A stretch of 64,000 nt of DNA from positions 62,001 to 126,000 of the forward strand of contig BCJJ01000028.1 in assembly GCA_039545355.1 (NCBI GenBank). The letters are read 5' to 3'. Positions 43,126 to 55,110 of this stretch are shown here, one piece after another. How positions within the stretch are numbered: position 1 is the first letter of the stretch; each line of letters opens with the position of its first letter. The DNA is from Trichosporon coremiiforme (taxonomy: Eukaryota; Basidiomycota; Tremellomycetes; Trichosporonales; Trichosporonaceae). The translations under genes and the position numbers were made by a program. The notes beneath the pieces were generated by a model. The model did no database searches. It was given only the letters and a program-made list of their open reading frames with translations, and was not told where the DNA came from.

Positions 43126-44332
43126 CTATCCCTTGTTCATAGTGTTACCAGCTCCCTTCCGGTTGTCGTCGGTGTATCGGGCCCACTTCTCGTCCTTCTG
43201 TCTCTTCTTCTCCTGTGCCTCCTCGGCCTTGTAGTTATCCATCTCGCCCTCGAGTTCCATGAGCTCGCTCTCCGTCGGCTTGTCGTAACTCGCCTGTCCG
43301 CCGCCCGTGATGATGTTCCCCCTCCTCTGCTCTTCGGCAAGATACTCGTCGATAGTCATGGTCGGGAGGCGGTGGGACGCGCGGAACACCTCCGAGTTCA
43401 GACGCTCGCGCTCGGACAGATTGCCCATTGACGGCATGATCGTGAAGGGACGCAAGACGCGGCCTCCACCACTGATCAGGTCCTTTGGCTTTGCGGCGGA
43501 CGCGGGAGCTCGGTCAAGACGCCACTGAGCGTCCTCGGCCTCCTGTCGCTTCGCGCGGGGGTCCTCCAGCGGTCCCTGTTCCGGCTCCGGGGGCGCGTGG
43601 CGGAGGAGCTCGAGCTCCATCGCCGTGTTCGCCTGCGCGCCCGTGGTGAGCGCTGAGAGCAGCGAAAGCAACGCCAGCGTCGCCGAACGCACGTCCTTCG
43701 CCTCCGCGTTCACGCTGACGGAGCCCGAGTCCTCCTCGGCCAGGAGGGCGAGGATGAACACTGCCGGATTCGAGGAAGCTGGCGGGTGCGAAGGAAGGAC
43801 AGACTGCTCTGTCAGCTTTAAAGCCGTCAACACGCCAGCTGGTACTCACAGTGATCTTCTTCCTCATCTCCTTCTCGCGTTTGTACGCCGCAATCTTGGC
43901 CTCGCGTCTCCGTCCCGGGTCGGCCGGGACGGCACCCGCTCCCTCCTCGGCTGTCTCGATGCCGTAGCTGTTCAGCAGCTGCTTGAAGGCTCCGTAGGCC
44001 GTTTCGCTCCGCTTCAGCGCCTCCGTCCTCGGCACCGGACCTCCAATGCCGCCCCGTTGCTCCGCCTCGCCGAGCACCCAAGGCACAGTCATGAAGAGGA
44101 GGTCACGGTCCGAGAGCTCGTCGGCGGACTCGTTCGGCGAGAAGAGACCCAAAGACTGCACCATCCGCGAGATTAAGTACATGTCGTCGGTCGCCTTAGA
44201 CAGCTGCGCCTGTACGGCCTCGTCACCGACGGAGACGTCGCCGTCGAAGCTTGGCGTGAGCACGCGAAGCACAGACGCGTAGAATTGGGGTAGCGGCACG
44301 TTCGTGCTGGTTTCTGTTGACGCGGACATCAT
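43126..44332 (-). CDS. TAP42: TAP42/alpha4 (IGBP1) PP2A-associated regulatory protein
   Basis: Binds PP2A-type catalytic subunits and links them to TORC1. Exons 44332..43850 and 43806..43126 give 387 aa. The N-terminal TPR-like helical domain carries the family landmarks (ATDDMYLISRMVQSLGLFSP, SADELSDRDLLFMTVPWVLG, RREAKIAAYKREKEMRKKIT). The C-terminal part has the conserved RPFTIMPSMGNLSERERLNSEVF stretch (in pieces RPFTIMPSMG and SEVFRASHRLPTMTIDEYLA), EEQRRGNIITGGG and the acidic/basic finish (NYKAEEAQEKKRQKDEKWAR, YTDDNRKGAGNTMNKG). Length matches the family. The acceptor is GACAGAG before CAGTCT (frame only works after the second AG), so a shifted acceptor exists next to it. Two adjacent ATGs (44332, 44329) are possible starts. 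Confidence 0.95.
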
Positions 44333-44719
44333 GTCGTGAGTCCTGTCGTGGGTTGATGTTGGTGAGCAAAGTCTGAGCGATCGACGGCGCGCCTATGACT
44401 TCATCGAAGCCTGGTCGTGTGGAAGCGGAATCTGGTTCCGCCGGGTGGCAACCGGCCAGGCACTGGCAACTTCTGGCACCCACTTTGTACTCTACCAGTT
44501 CTGCAATCGCAACAACTCTGTAGCGAAACAATGAATCCATGATGTGTACTTGATTGATTCTATTAAGATGTAGTATGATGATCGAAACGCGTGTGCTATG
44601 TGCATGAAGAAGCAGGGCGGAGGTCAGCAGTGGGGCGGCCGTTGGGTTACGTAATGACATGAAAGTGGCACCGTTTGCTGATTCCACCCGATTTCTTCGT
44701 TCGTCCACTCTTCTCCCGT
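44333..44719. other. Intergenic: TAP42 promoter, ABC transporter 3' flank
   Basis: 387 nt, both neighbours on minus; no further feature. Confidence 0.5.
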
Positions 44720-47700
44720 CTACCTCTTGCGGTACGACAAGAAGCGGGCGGCCAAAAGGAGCACGATGATGTTGAATGCGATGTAGCACAGGAAGATTCC
44801 GAAGTCGCGCCAGCGGTACTTGAAGTAGATCTCCATGTTCTCGAAGAACGACTGTCCGACGCTGTACTGGCAGTACTGGCACTGATCGGTCGCGTCCGGG
44901 TTGTTGATGTACGCGCCCATGACCTTGGCGAAGTCGCCGGCCCACTGCTGGCAGGTCTGGCCCGCGGGAGGCGGGAACAGGTTGAATTCGGATTCCTTGC
45001 AGACGACAGGCTCGTCCTGGAGACCGGTCGAGACGAGACCAGAAATGATGCGCGTGAACGGGTCGAGCGGCCACATCCACGAGCGCCAGAAGTAGGGCAG
45101 CGTCGGGGGCGGGGCGGTGACACCACAGAAGACGGAGAAGAGCACGAGCAGGAATGGGTTGAACAGCGCAGCGACGATGATGCTCGGCGACAGGGCCGCG
45201 ATCGCCTGACCCAGGGTGACGGCGTAGACCTCGGTGAGGAGGACCATCAGGAAGAAGTAACCGGCACGGCTCGAGGCAGTCGGGAATCCGACACCGTAGT
45301 AGAGGAGCAGGAAGAACGCCACGGCACACAGCACCGAGTAGGGCATCTCGGCGATGAGCTGGGTGAGGGCGAAGACGGTCGACGAGTACATCTTGGACGA
45401 TGCCTCGCGGTTGAACGTCATGCGGGACATGATGTACTGCGGCTCGATCTGGGCAAGAACCAGGGCGGGAAGAACCGTGCAGAAGAAGATGGCGAAGACG
45501 CGGTACTGGAGGGACTCGAGCGAGTTGTCGAGGCGCAGGAAGGTGAGGAGCGTGACCATGCCGATAGCGATGTGCGCGAACAGACGAGTCCACTGATAGT
45601 CGGCGTTACGCCAGAGGGCAGTGTTGGTGCGGTGGCCGACGACCTTGAGCTGCGTCATGAAGTTGGTAGCGTACTCCTTCGGCTGGCCCTCGTCGGGGAT
45701 CGGGTTCGCGAGCGCATCGGCGTTCAGGCGCGCAATCTCCTCCTTGGTCTCGGCAAACTCGGGCGAGTTCTTCCACTTCTCGTGCCAGTCGCCGCCGATA
45801 CGCTTACGCGAACCGGCACCAATGGCCTCAAGCATGAACTCGGCAGGGTTGGCGTCCTCGGGAACCTTGGCGCCGTTGCGCTCAAGGTACGAGATGAGCA
45901 CCTTGGAGTCTTCGCCGATGTCGCCGAAGTAGACGCACTCGCCACCACGCTGAAGCAGCAGAAGGCGGTCAAACGACTGGAACAGAAGAGCGTTGGGCTG
46001 GTGAATCGTGCAGAGAATCTTCTGGCCGGCCTGCGTGAGCTTCTTGAGGAAGCGCACGATGTTGTAGGCAGACTGTCCGTCGAGACCGGAAGTAGGCTCG
46101 TCAAGGAAGAGAAGCAAGTCAGGCTTGGCGGCAAGCTCGACACCGATGGTGACACGCTTGCGCGCCTCAACAGAAAGACCGTAGCCGGGGAAACCAATCA
46201 TACCGTCCGCGATGTCCTGAAGCTCGAGAAGCTCGATGATGTCCTCGACGTAGGCGTCCTTCTCCTCCTTGGGAACGTCGGAGTGCTGGCGGAGGTAGGC
46301 GGAGAAACGGAGAGCCTCACGGACAGTGGCTGTCCACTCGTGCACGTCGAGCTGCTCGGCGTACGCACATCCACGGGCGAATGAGACGTCGATAGGCTTA
46401 CCGCCCATGAGGATGTCGCCGCCGATGACACCAATGTTCTTACGAGCCGCGAGCACGTCAAGCAGGGTAGTCTTGCCAGCACCTGAGGCACCCATGAGGG
46501 CGGTGAGGGTACCGGGCTTGACGTAGCCATAGACGTCGTTGAGAAGCTGGCGGTGGCCGCCCTTAACGGGAACAGTGTAGTTGAGGCCGGACCAGGTGAA
46601 GGGAACAGGCTTCATCGCGAGGTTGCCGAGGTCCTGCTCGAGCTGGCCGGCGCGGAACGCCTCCTTGCGCTCGGCAAGGCGCGCGTTCAGCTTCTTGAGC
46701 TCCTTGTCCTCCTTCTTGAACACGACAATGGCCATGTGCGAAGCACCCATCTTGAGCGTCTCCATGAAGAACGCCTGCAGGAACATATAGAAGCAGAACC
46801 AACCAATGAGGACACCGTAGTTGCGCCAGATGTGCGCCTTCGAGTACTGGAACGCGGCGTGCATGTAGTCGGAGCCGGTGACAACGCCAGAGCCGGGGTG
46901 CGAACCAGGAAGCGAACACATCTGGTTGGGACCGACACCGCTGGGATACTTGGTGATACCAGCCTGCGGAATGTTGGTCGGAATGATGTACGCCGAGTCA
47001 CAGTCGAGGGTGATACGGCTGAACTCGTTCGCGAACAGCGCCTCGTAGCCGTAGAACAGGGGGTCTGCATGTTAGCTCAGGATCGAGGGGGGCAGGAGGG
47101 GCGCAGTGGAGTGGAGGCGGGCGCTAACGACGCCAAACGCGGTTATCAGTGGCACCTGCTCCACCCGCCCGTTTTTCACGAGGTTTTACTCGATTTTCGC
47201 GGGGAAAACTCACTGATGTAACAAATCCAGAACAGCCAGCGCTTCATCTTGGCCATGGGAATCATGTAACCTGTGTATGTTACCATGAAACTGATAAGGA
47301 CCGAAGCGAGACGCGCGGCGACGTTGTAATCCGAGGTAGCGACACCGATGGTACGGAAGAATCCAGCCATTACCATGAATGTTGTGAAGACGAAAAGGTA
47401 GAACATCCAGAACGCTCCTCCGCTCGAATAAAGGCCGCCCATGAAGTAGAGGATGATGACGAAGAAGAAAATGTTCGAGGCGTTGAACGGAACATCGGCC
47501 GCGACAGCGCCAACGGCGTAGGCCGCGGGGCGGTAGAAGCGGTATCCGACCTGACGGAAAAGAATGGGGCGACCCTGCATCTGGCCGGGCAGCTCGGAGA
47601 ACGAGGTGAGAGCGTTGAACAGGAGACCCAAGAAGATAAGACCGCCGCGGGTGAACGCGCCGGAAGCCGAGGTAGGGAGACGGAAGTAGACGGAACCAAC

Positions 47701-49595
47701 AATGAGAGCGATGATGATGGAGGTAGCGTAACCAGTGTAGATGCCGAACTTGTCCTGGAACTTGAGGATCGTCTGGCGCCTAGTAAGCGCCAGGATCTGC
47801 GACAGAAGGGATACAGTGTAGGGCGAGTTCTTGCCGACGCCGCGGTGCTTGGCGTCGCGGACGGCGTTGCGGAACTCCTCGCGGTCGCGCTCGTCCTGCT
47901 GCATCTTGGTCTTGTACTCGTCCTTCTCGGCAATCATCATGCGGTAGACGTCCGAGTTGCGGTAGGCCTCCTCCATCGCCTGGGGGGTCGAGGGGACGTT
48001 CTCGGCGCTGCGGCCCTCCTGGAAACGACGCTCGTTGGGGTCCGTGCAGCCAGAGAGGTAGTCGGCGGTGGTCTGACGGGGCAGATCGGCGTAGCCGAGA
48101 CCGACCATGTACTGACGAGCGATCTTAGCGGGGCCGAAGTAGACGACGTGGCCCTCGTCAAGGAGCAGGACCTTGTCGAACTGCTGGTAAATACCCTCAC
48201 CAGCCTGGTACAGCGAGACGAAGGTGGTCTGGTTCATGATGTCGGTCAGTAGACGGAGCGACTTGGCGTAGTCGAGCGCAGTAGAAGCGTCAAGACCACG
48301 AGTTGAGTTGTCCCACGACGACAGGGCACAGTTGGAACACATCTGCTCCATGACGGAGACACGCTTGCGTTCTCCTCCAGAGACACCACGGACGAACGCG
48401 TTACCGACGATCGTATTGGCAGTGTGCTTCATGTTGAACATGGTCAGGAGAAGGTTCAGCAGGTCCTCGCGGTACTGCTTGTTGGTGACGCCATCGATCT
48501 TCTTCTTGGGCGTCTTGAGCTCGAGAGCGAAGCGGATCGTCTGCGCGACAGTCAGGGTCGGCAGGTGGTCGTCATCCTCCTGGTTGTAGAGGGTCTGGGA
48601 AATCGTCAGCTTCAATTTACGCGAAAACCTGGATTGAAGTCGGATCCGACGATCCGCCACATTCCCAAGCCACTCACTTCACCACCGTACTTCTTGTGCA
48701 TCTCCTTGGCAGGGATGCCGGCGTACTCGACGTCGCCGTTGACCTCGAGGAAGCCCTCGCGCTGGTTGGCGATGGCCTTGAGGAAGGTGGAGCAACCAGC
48801 ACCGGGGCGACCGAGTACGAGACACATCTCTCCGGGCTTGAGGACACCGGACGAGGGAAAGAGGATCGTCTTGGGCTTGGGCGCAAAGGGGTTGTAGCCA
48901 ACGACGCCCATGACCTTGATAACAGGCATCATGAACTGTTCCATGATAGCGTTGGAGAAGTTGCGGATGTGCATCTTCATGCCGCCCGCGCCGACAACCT
49001 CGAGGTCCTCCCACACGACACCGACGTTCTTGTGGTGGATCAGCGAGTCGTCCTGCTTGCGACGGCCGGCACGGAGCTCGTCGGCGAGGTTGAAGTCATC
49101 CTCGCCGGCCTGGCCCTTCTCGGCGTCACCGCTGGCATTGGCGGTGCCGTCAGTGACGGCCGACTGGCGGGTTGTAGTGCGCTGGGGCTTGCCGCCGAAC
49201 GCGGAGCGAACCGAGGCGATAGAGCGCCCGGTGACGGTGCGCTGCAGGCCGTGGTCGGAGGACTGCTGAGAGAGGGTCGAGTACTTGCGCTCGAGGGCAG
49301 CAAACTCCTGCTTACCACGGCTAACGGAGACACGGCGGCCGCTATCGTTAAGAGGGCCGAGAACAGAGACAGAGGACTGCGGAACGCCGCTAGCGTCATG
49401 GTAGACCTCGGGGCCACGAGTGATCCTCTCAGCGTGAGCGTCATACTCGGGAATTCCGGTGTCCTGTCCGCCGGGCGTCGTGTTACCCGATTCGCTCATG
49501 ATTTCGTCCTCGGCAGAGCGGTAGTAGCGGTCGAGATACTCGGCAGCGCCTCCCTCCGCGAGGCCAGCCTCCATGGCCGGATCAGTGGAGACCAT
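44720..49595 (-). CDS. Full-size PDR-type (ABCG) multidrug ABC transporter
   Basis: Plasma-membrane efflux pump of the Pdr5/Cdr1/Afr1 type, layout NBD1-TMD1-NBD2-TMD2. Exons 49595..48678, 48594..47214, 47064..44720 give 1547 aa, the usual length. NBD1: asymmetric Walker A GRPGAGCST (Cys replacing Lys, about residue 265), signature VSGGERKRVS, degenerate Walker B region SSWDNSTRGLDAST. NBD2: canonical Walker A MGASGAGKTTLLD, degenerate signature LSVEARKRVTIGVELA, LLLFLDEPTSGLDGQ. These asymmetric sites are diagnostic for the PDR group. TMD1 about 590-760, extracellular Cys loops near the end (CQQWAGDF, DQCQYCQYSVGQSFFENMEI), C terminus AARFLSYRKR. The N-terminal 170 residues are Ser-rich and likely phosphorylated. 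Could be an orthologue of Cryptococcus AFR1 but the paralogue cannot be fixed by eye. Confidence 0.96.
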
Positions 49596-51850
49596 GGTGG
49601 TGGAGGATGATGGGGTGGCGGTGGTCGTTGCCAGGGGCAGTGGAAGGGTGGGGAGGGGGTGTGGGGTTAAAGCTGTCGGGGATGGAGATGGCGGGGTTGT
49701 GGGGGGTCAGAATCGAAGAAAGAAACAGAGGCGAAGAAGAATGAATGAAAGAGTGGACGGGACCCTCGCTGCAGCGGCGCAGGCGACCAAAAGTAAGTAG
49801 TCAGTGTTTGGTCGTCGTGGGTGACAAACGGAGCACACAGTGGAGACCGGCGGGCTTTAAAGAGGATGACTTTTTTCTGGGTTCCGACCTGGGAGCTCGG
49901 GTGGTGGGTGATGCAAGCATAAACAAAGAAATGAAGGCGTCGGCCGCTGGCGGGGCGGACAGGGTCAAAGTCGCAGGTGCCTGACGATTACCTGAGGGCA
50001 TGGTTGGGCACGACCTGGGCATGCGGACATGACGGCTGGAGCCTGATGACACACGGTATTGCGATTCGACGGGCAACAGCCCGATCCCGCAAGGCCGCAG
50101 CTTTGCTCGCTGGGTGTCCGCTCGCCCGACCCTGAATCCCATGCGCCCGGCCCTCGCCGCTGGAAGCTTTCTACAATCGCCAGCTTGCAATCTCTCTCTT
50201 CAACTCGGGTGAAGCGAGTGAGGGATGAGGGTGCAAAGAAACGCAAAGGGCGCCGACTCGGCGCCGGATCCGGAACGATTCAGACGAAATCCCTCAGCCC
50301 CATCGACTGATCACTCAATCAGAACCAGCAGTGCGACGTCTCTGCCGCAGACCGGCTTTTCTGCGGCCCTGGATAGCAGCAAGGACTCCTGACTCTCGGC
50401 CCCCTCGGGCGCCGGTACGGACACTCGTCCAGCCCACAGGGTCTCCTATCCGTCGCAGCTCCTGGCACAGCCGATCGTACGGCTCATGAGGCTATGACTC
50501 TTCGCTCCAGCATGATCGTATCAATCAGCAAATCTTGGCTCCCTTGGACGCCCTTGACTGGCACTCGTCGGCGTCCCATTCCAGCATGGGGTTTGCTGCA
50601 TTCCGATCTGCCCTCAATGGTCTTGGCACCGGTGGCATTATTCAGCACTCGCCATCGCCGCCGGTCTCCGTCCCTTGCCAACGCGTGAGCGGCACATGAA
50701 TGCGCATGTACACTCCGCTCTTCGTTGCGGATCAATGTAGTACTGCAGTGCATTTGTGTGCATCGTGTGTGCGGTGGGTCATGAGACTCTGGGAATCACA
50801 TCTTGGACTTCGCTTCGCTCGCACTTCGCAGCTCGCATGACCGAAGGCCATTGCTTGTCTACGTCGCTGCATGAGTGGCTTGGGGCTGGGCGTTTCATTG
50901 GGCGTTATCTCTGAGCTTAACAGGTGAGTGGTCATGTCGGTGACAAAGAGCGTTTCAAGTGTCCGCACTGTTACGATGCTCTTATACGCTAACGGCGGTT
51001 ACTCGGGGAGAGATAAATTTAGCTGCAAGCTGGGAGGAGGCAATGTAAACAACCGTCCGCAACGACGACCAGAGAGGTCGTCGTCTGTGCAACGGTTTCG
51101 CCGCGTCGTCGGCGGCATCCATGTCGCAGCCTCCGTCAATGCCATGGGGGGAAGCGAACGAACAGAACTCAATTCTGGGCGCAATTTGCTGTGTGCAGGG
51201 GCATGTGGCCCACGATCACATGGGACCAGGTGGAGTTGTCACTCTGCTCTGGATTGTCCACCTTAGAGCCCCAGCGCAATCCACGACCCGTCCGTCACAG
51301 TCACAGATGCGGCACGGCTGCTGGGCGTCGGAACGGTTGTTCCAACTGTCGTGCCATGTTCCAGAACCCATAGCGCTGGCCGCTTTGCCCGGTGTCTGGA
51401 ACCTGAAGCACAGACGTGAAGGCGAAGGGGCCGGGCAAAGGCGGCATAAAGGATAGGGCTGGAAGCGCTGGAATTAACAAGATTTGACCGAGGCCTTTCG
51501 ATCCGATGTCGCACAATCTGAGGAGTGCGAGATAAGCGGGCATTTTGTCAGCGCACTGACATCAGCATTACTCACCTGGCTGACTGGCAAGTCGGGTGTT
51601 CGGTGAGAACATCTTATCACTGACTACATTCATGAATCTGATTACAAATGCTGACATTCAATTCCACGTAATTATTTCAGGAACATACCTCACGCGAGTA
51701 CCACGCTGCGAAGATGGCAGCCGAGTCACGTGATGTTGCGTATTTTGACGATCCGGTGGAGGTCCGCCCAGAAAGTTGGGATGCAGTCTCAACGTCTGAA
51801 CGGCTTAGTCATGTCTTCTGCATATTTGCATCGCACTACACTCACGAACC
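49596..51850. promoter_or_regulatory. 2.3-kb divergent promoter region of ABC transporter and SQT1
   Basis: Unusually long for this genome; starts with a G/T-rich leader (49600-49720) on the transporter side. No perfect PDRE-like TCCGCGGA was found by eye. TCACGTGA at 51726 is on the SQT1 side. No ORF is supported. Confidence 0.5.
51726..51733. promoter_or_regulatory. TCACGTGA octamer upstream of SQT1
   Basis: Perfect palindrome 118 nt before the SQT1 ATG (51851); E-box class (Cbf1/SREBP-like bHLH). Confidence 0.4.
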
Positions 51851-53325
51851 ATGTCGCGTGAAGAGGAGAGACATCTGGAGACCAACCAGGAAGAGGAAGA
51901 GGAGGATGTGGTCCTGGCCGCCGAGGACGTGGCGGAGGTGCTCGACGACGACGGGCTCAAGCCGGACGAGGACATGGAGGAAGATCTGCCCGCGGACCAC
52001 GAGCCGATGATCAAGGACGAGGAAGAGAAGGGCAAGCCGAGCAATGCTTGGGGAGGAACTTGTAAGTTTTCTGAGCTGTGTTCGTCTCTCCGTCCTTAAG
52101 CTAACTCCAGTCCTGCACAAGCCCGGATCATCCATCTTCGCCCTCGCGGTGCACCCGAAGTTCCCGAACCCGCCGCTAGCCGTCACCGGAGGACAGGACG
52201 ACGTGTCGTATGTCTTCTGTCCGCTCCCGCCGAGTCAGGGTGGAGCTTGGAACCGCGACACGTACCAGCCCGTGCGGCTAACGGGGCACACCGACTCTAT
52301 TGCGTGCGCCTCCTTCTCGAACGACGGCGAGTACGTCGCTACAGGAGGTCTCGACGGCCGTGTCCGTGTCTGGAGGCGAGTCAAGACGCGCCGTGGTGTC
52401 ACGTACGACGACGCCAACCCCGAGGCGTGGCGCTTCTGGGAGTTCATCACCTCCCTTGAGGCTGGTGGTGACGTGCACTGGCTCCAATGGCACCCGAAGG
52501 GTCCTGTTCTGGCGGCCGGATGCGAGGACGCGAGCGTGTGGCTCTGGAACCGTGAGTACAGCTAAGACCAATGCGATGCAGCAGCTAACGACAGTGCCCT
52601 CGGGACGGACTATGACGGTGCTTTCGTCGCACACGATGGCATGCACTGCTGGCATCTTCCCTCCGCCGGGGAAGCAGCTGCTCACGGCATCGCTCGATTC
52701 ATCGCTTGTCCTCTGGAATCCCGCGGCGGGCAGTCATGAGTTCAAGAGTTCCATCTTCTACCCTCCGCATGCGCCCGAGGTCGACCCATCAGTCCACGGC
52801 ATCACCTCGCTTGCCATCGCGCCCTCCGGCCTGGTCGCGTGCGGTTCCGCCAACGGTCGCATTCGTCTCATCGCGATGCCGAGAGGCGAGTGTGTCCAGA
52901 CTCTCGACGCGCACGACAAGGGCGAGTCGGTCGAGGGACTCGTGTTCATGGATCTCCTCGGAGGAAGGGACGGAGGCAAGGGCGTCGTGCTCGTCAGTGC
53001 GTCGACGGACGGGCAGTGCTTCGTGTTCGATGCCACGACTGGTCGCGGACGAGCCATGATGAAGCACCCCGCTGCCGTTACGGCCATGACGCCGCACCCG
53101 GCGCCGAGCCAGCACCTCATCACGACGGCGTGTACCGACGGCTCGCTCCGGACGTGGGACGTCAGGAACGGCATCCTCCTCGCGGAGCACACGGGACATC
53201 CTGGTGCCGTCCTCGGCGTCGCTGTCGGAAAGGCGCCGGACGGAGAGTCGCCGCTCGGCTTGCCTGAGCCGCAGCTCGTGATCTCCGGAGGCGAGGAGGG
53301 CGCGAGTCTTATCTGGCGCGTTTAA
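51851..53325 (+). CDS. SQT1: SQT1/AAMP WD40 protein, ribosome-assembly chaperone
   Basis: Sqt1 holds nascent uL16 (Rpl10) for 60S assembly; AAMP is the animal homologue. Exons 51851..52061, 52111..52551, 52595..53325 give 460 aa. The N terminus is strongly acidic (NQEEEEEDVVLAAEDVAEVL, DEDMEEDLPADHEPMIKDEE), as in Sqt1/AAMP. Then seven-to-eight WD repeats: AVTGGQDDVSYVF, VRLTGHTDSIACASFSNDGE with GLDGRVRVW, WHPKGPVLAAGCEDASVWLW, SLDSSLVLW, ITSLAIAPSGLVACGSANGR, LITTACTDGSLRTWD, LVISGGEEGASLIWRV ending at the stop. Length and acidic head match the family. Neighbouring RPL39 and tRNAs are coincidental, not an operon. Confidence 0.9.
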
Positions 53326-55110
53326 GCGATTTCCACCTTATCTCGCCTGTCTGACGGCTCGCCGTTCGCTTCGGTTGCTATCGGCCGTCTGCAGAATTGT
53401 CTATTGCCGTCGGCAGCGTAGTGCGTCTAGGATGAGACTAGAGCATCGGAAACTGTACTATCACATCCACAGCACGTCCACAAGACGATCCACATGTTTA
53501 GAAGCATATAGCGCCCATAGATCTCGGTACCCACTGTGGCTCGCGGCCCATCGTTCGCATCGGTCGAATCGGCCCCATCGGTCTTCACCATCTGATACAG
53601 GCATGCCACACACAAGTTACGCTTACACAATCCAATCCTACGTACGCTTACTCTATCATGACCCTGCCTTTTCTCTATCCTCGATGTGTACGGGTAGAAG
53701 TAGCCGATCACAGGTACTACGTTGCCCACGGGGCGCACAGCTTGCCCATCTCGAGTTCGGGGAGAACGGCCCACCTGATTCGGGCCCCAGTTACGGCCGT
53801 GAAGCAGTCAGCAGGAGGCAAGTCCGAAGGAATGCGGGCGGGCAGGCGGGCTGACGCTTGGCGCGTCGGCGAGGGCCACTATATTTACATCGGCGGTCGC
53901 CGTGCACGGCAGGTTCGGCAGTACGGTATACGGTCTTACGGTAACGCTGTGCCGCGGTGGGTTCACGCGTGTGGGCCACGGTGGTCGGAGCCAGGTACAG
54001 CGAATACCGCATACCGTGTGCCAGCTGCCAGCATGGCTGCAGGAAAAAAGTCAGCGAGTCAGCGTGCGCCGGCGGGTTGCGGCCTGCATAGCACGCATAG
54101 GTCATAGGTACGCCATTAGGTACGCTACAGGCACAGCGGAGTGTCTATCGGGCTCGCTGGACAGCGGCGAGTGAGCCTGACACTCGCCTATGTTCTTTGG
54201 GGCACACTGTTGCACGCGTGGCTTGGAGGCACACATAGGCGCTCGAGCAAACTCTGGCGAGCGAACGGGTGTGGGCGGGTTACGCGCCTAATCGCCGCAA
54301 CACACTAACGTCCTAATACGCGAGGCTGGGGCAATTGACACAAGAGGCAGGTGACTAATAGTGTGCCTGGGTCCGGAGTAATCGGGGCTCCCTTTGGCTC
54401 CGGCTACACTCTGAATAGACTCCGTAGCTGGAGCCAGCAGGGGCGAATGTCAGGCTGACCGGCTCATACCTACCGACCTTGCTCAGCCTGCCAGCGCCCA
54501 GCGCGGCCAGCGCCCAGCCAGGAGAACCAGCGGCCAGCAGCGAGCGTCCGCTCGTCAAAATACGCTTTCCAAGCATTCACATCCACCCGAGCCTGATCGA
54601 ACGTCGCCTCCAGTTCACTTCCCCAACCATTGTCACGTCTCCATCAGCATTCATCTGCATTTGCATCATCTTCTAGAGTCTTACACACACCGCATAACAC
54701 ACGTACGACCCACCAACGCAAAGTCCTGAGGCGCGAGCGAAATCTACTCGTACGACCACACCACGCCGTCGGCACCACCCGAGGTGAGTCTCTAACCGAG
54801 CCGAATGCACCCATATGCCCCGCCTGCCGCCAGCCCAGCCCTAGTCAAGAGCCCAAGCGCTGATAATTCCAGTTTCTCTCCGACCGTCACCAAGCAACAC
54901 CACTTGCGCCTGCATTGCACGTATCCGCCAAATAAACCTGCTTGCAACGCGCGCGACGCTCCACCATCGACCAAGACGTGTGCGTCGCGCAATCATCATC
55001 GCTATCTTGAACGCGCCTGATCGCTGAGGGGCCAAAGTTTCCCGGACAGTGACGGAAAGTCTGCACAGAAGTTCCAAAACCCCACCCCACCCCACCCCGT
55101 CCCCAGCATC
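53326..55110. other. Intergenic between SQT1 and pantothenate kinase
   Basis: 1785 nt. Contains a cluster of short TACGGT/ACCGTA-like words at 53915-53950 and scattered (G)GTACG words at 54105-54130, without a regular period. The C/T- and CACC-rich leader (CCCCACCCCACCCCACCCCG, 55080-55100) precedes the next ATG. No gene supported. Confidence 0.45.

Noticed and set aside
44675..46384. 569-codon open frame on plus across the ABC transporter
   Set aside because: Antisense shadow of NBD2/TMD2; GC3-rich genes in this genome routinely give long antisense frames.
49596..50000. PDRE/TCCGCGGA-type site for the ABC transporter promoter
   Set aside because: No perfect match found by eye in the upstream region.
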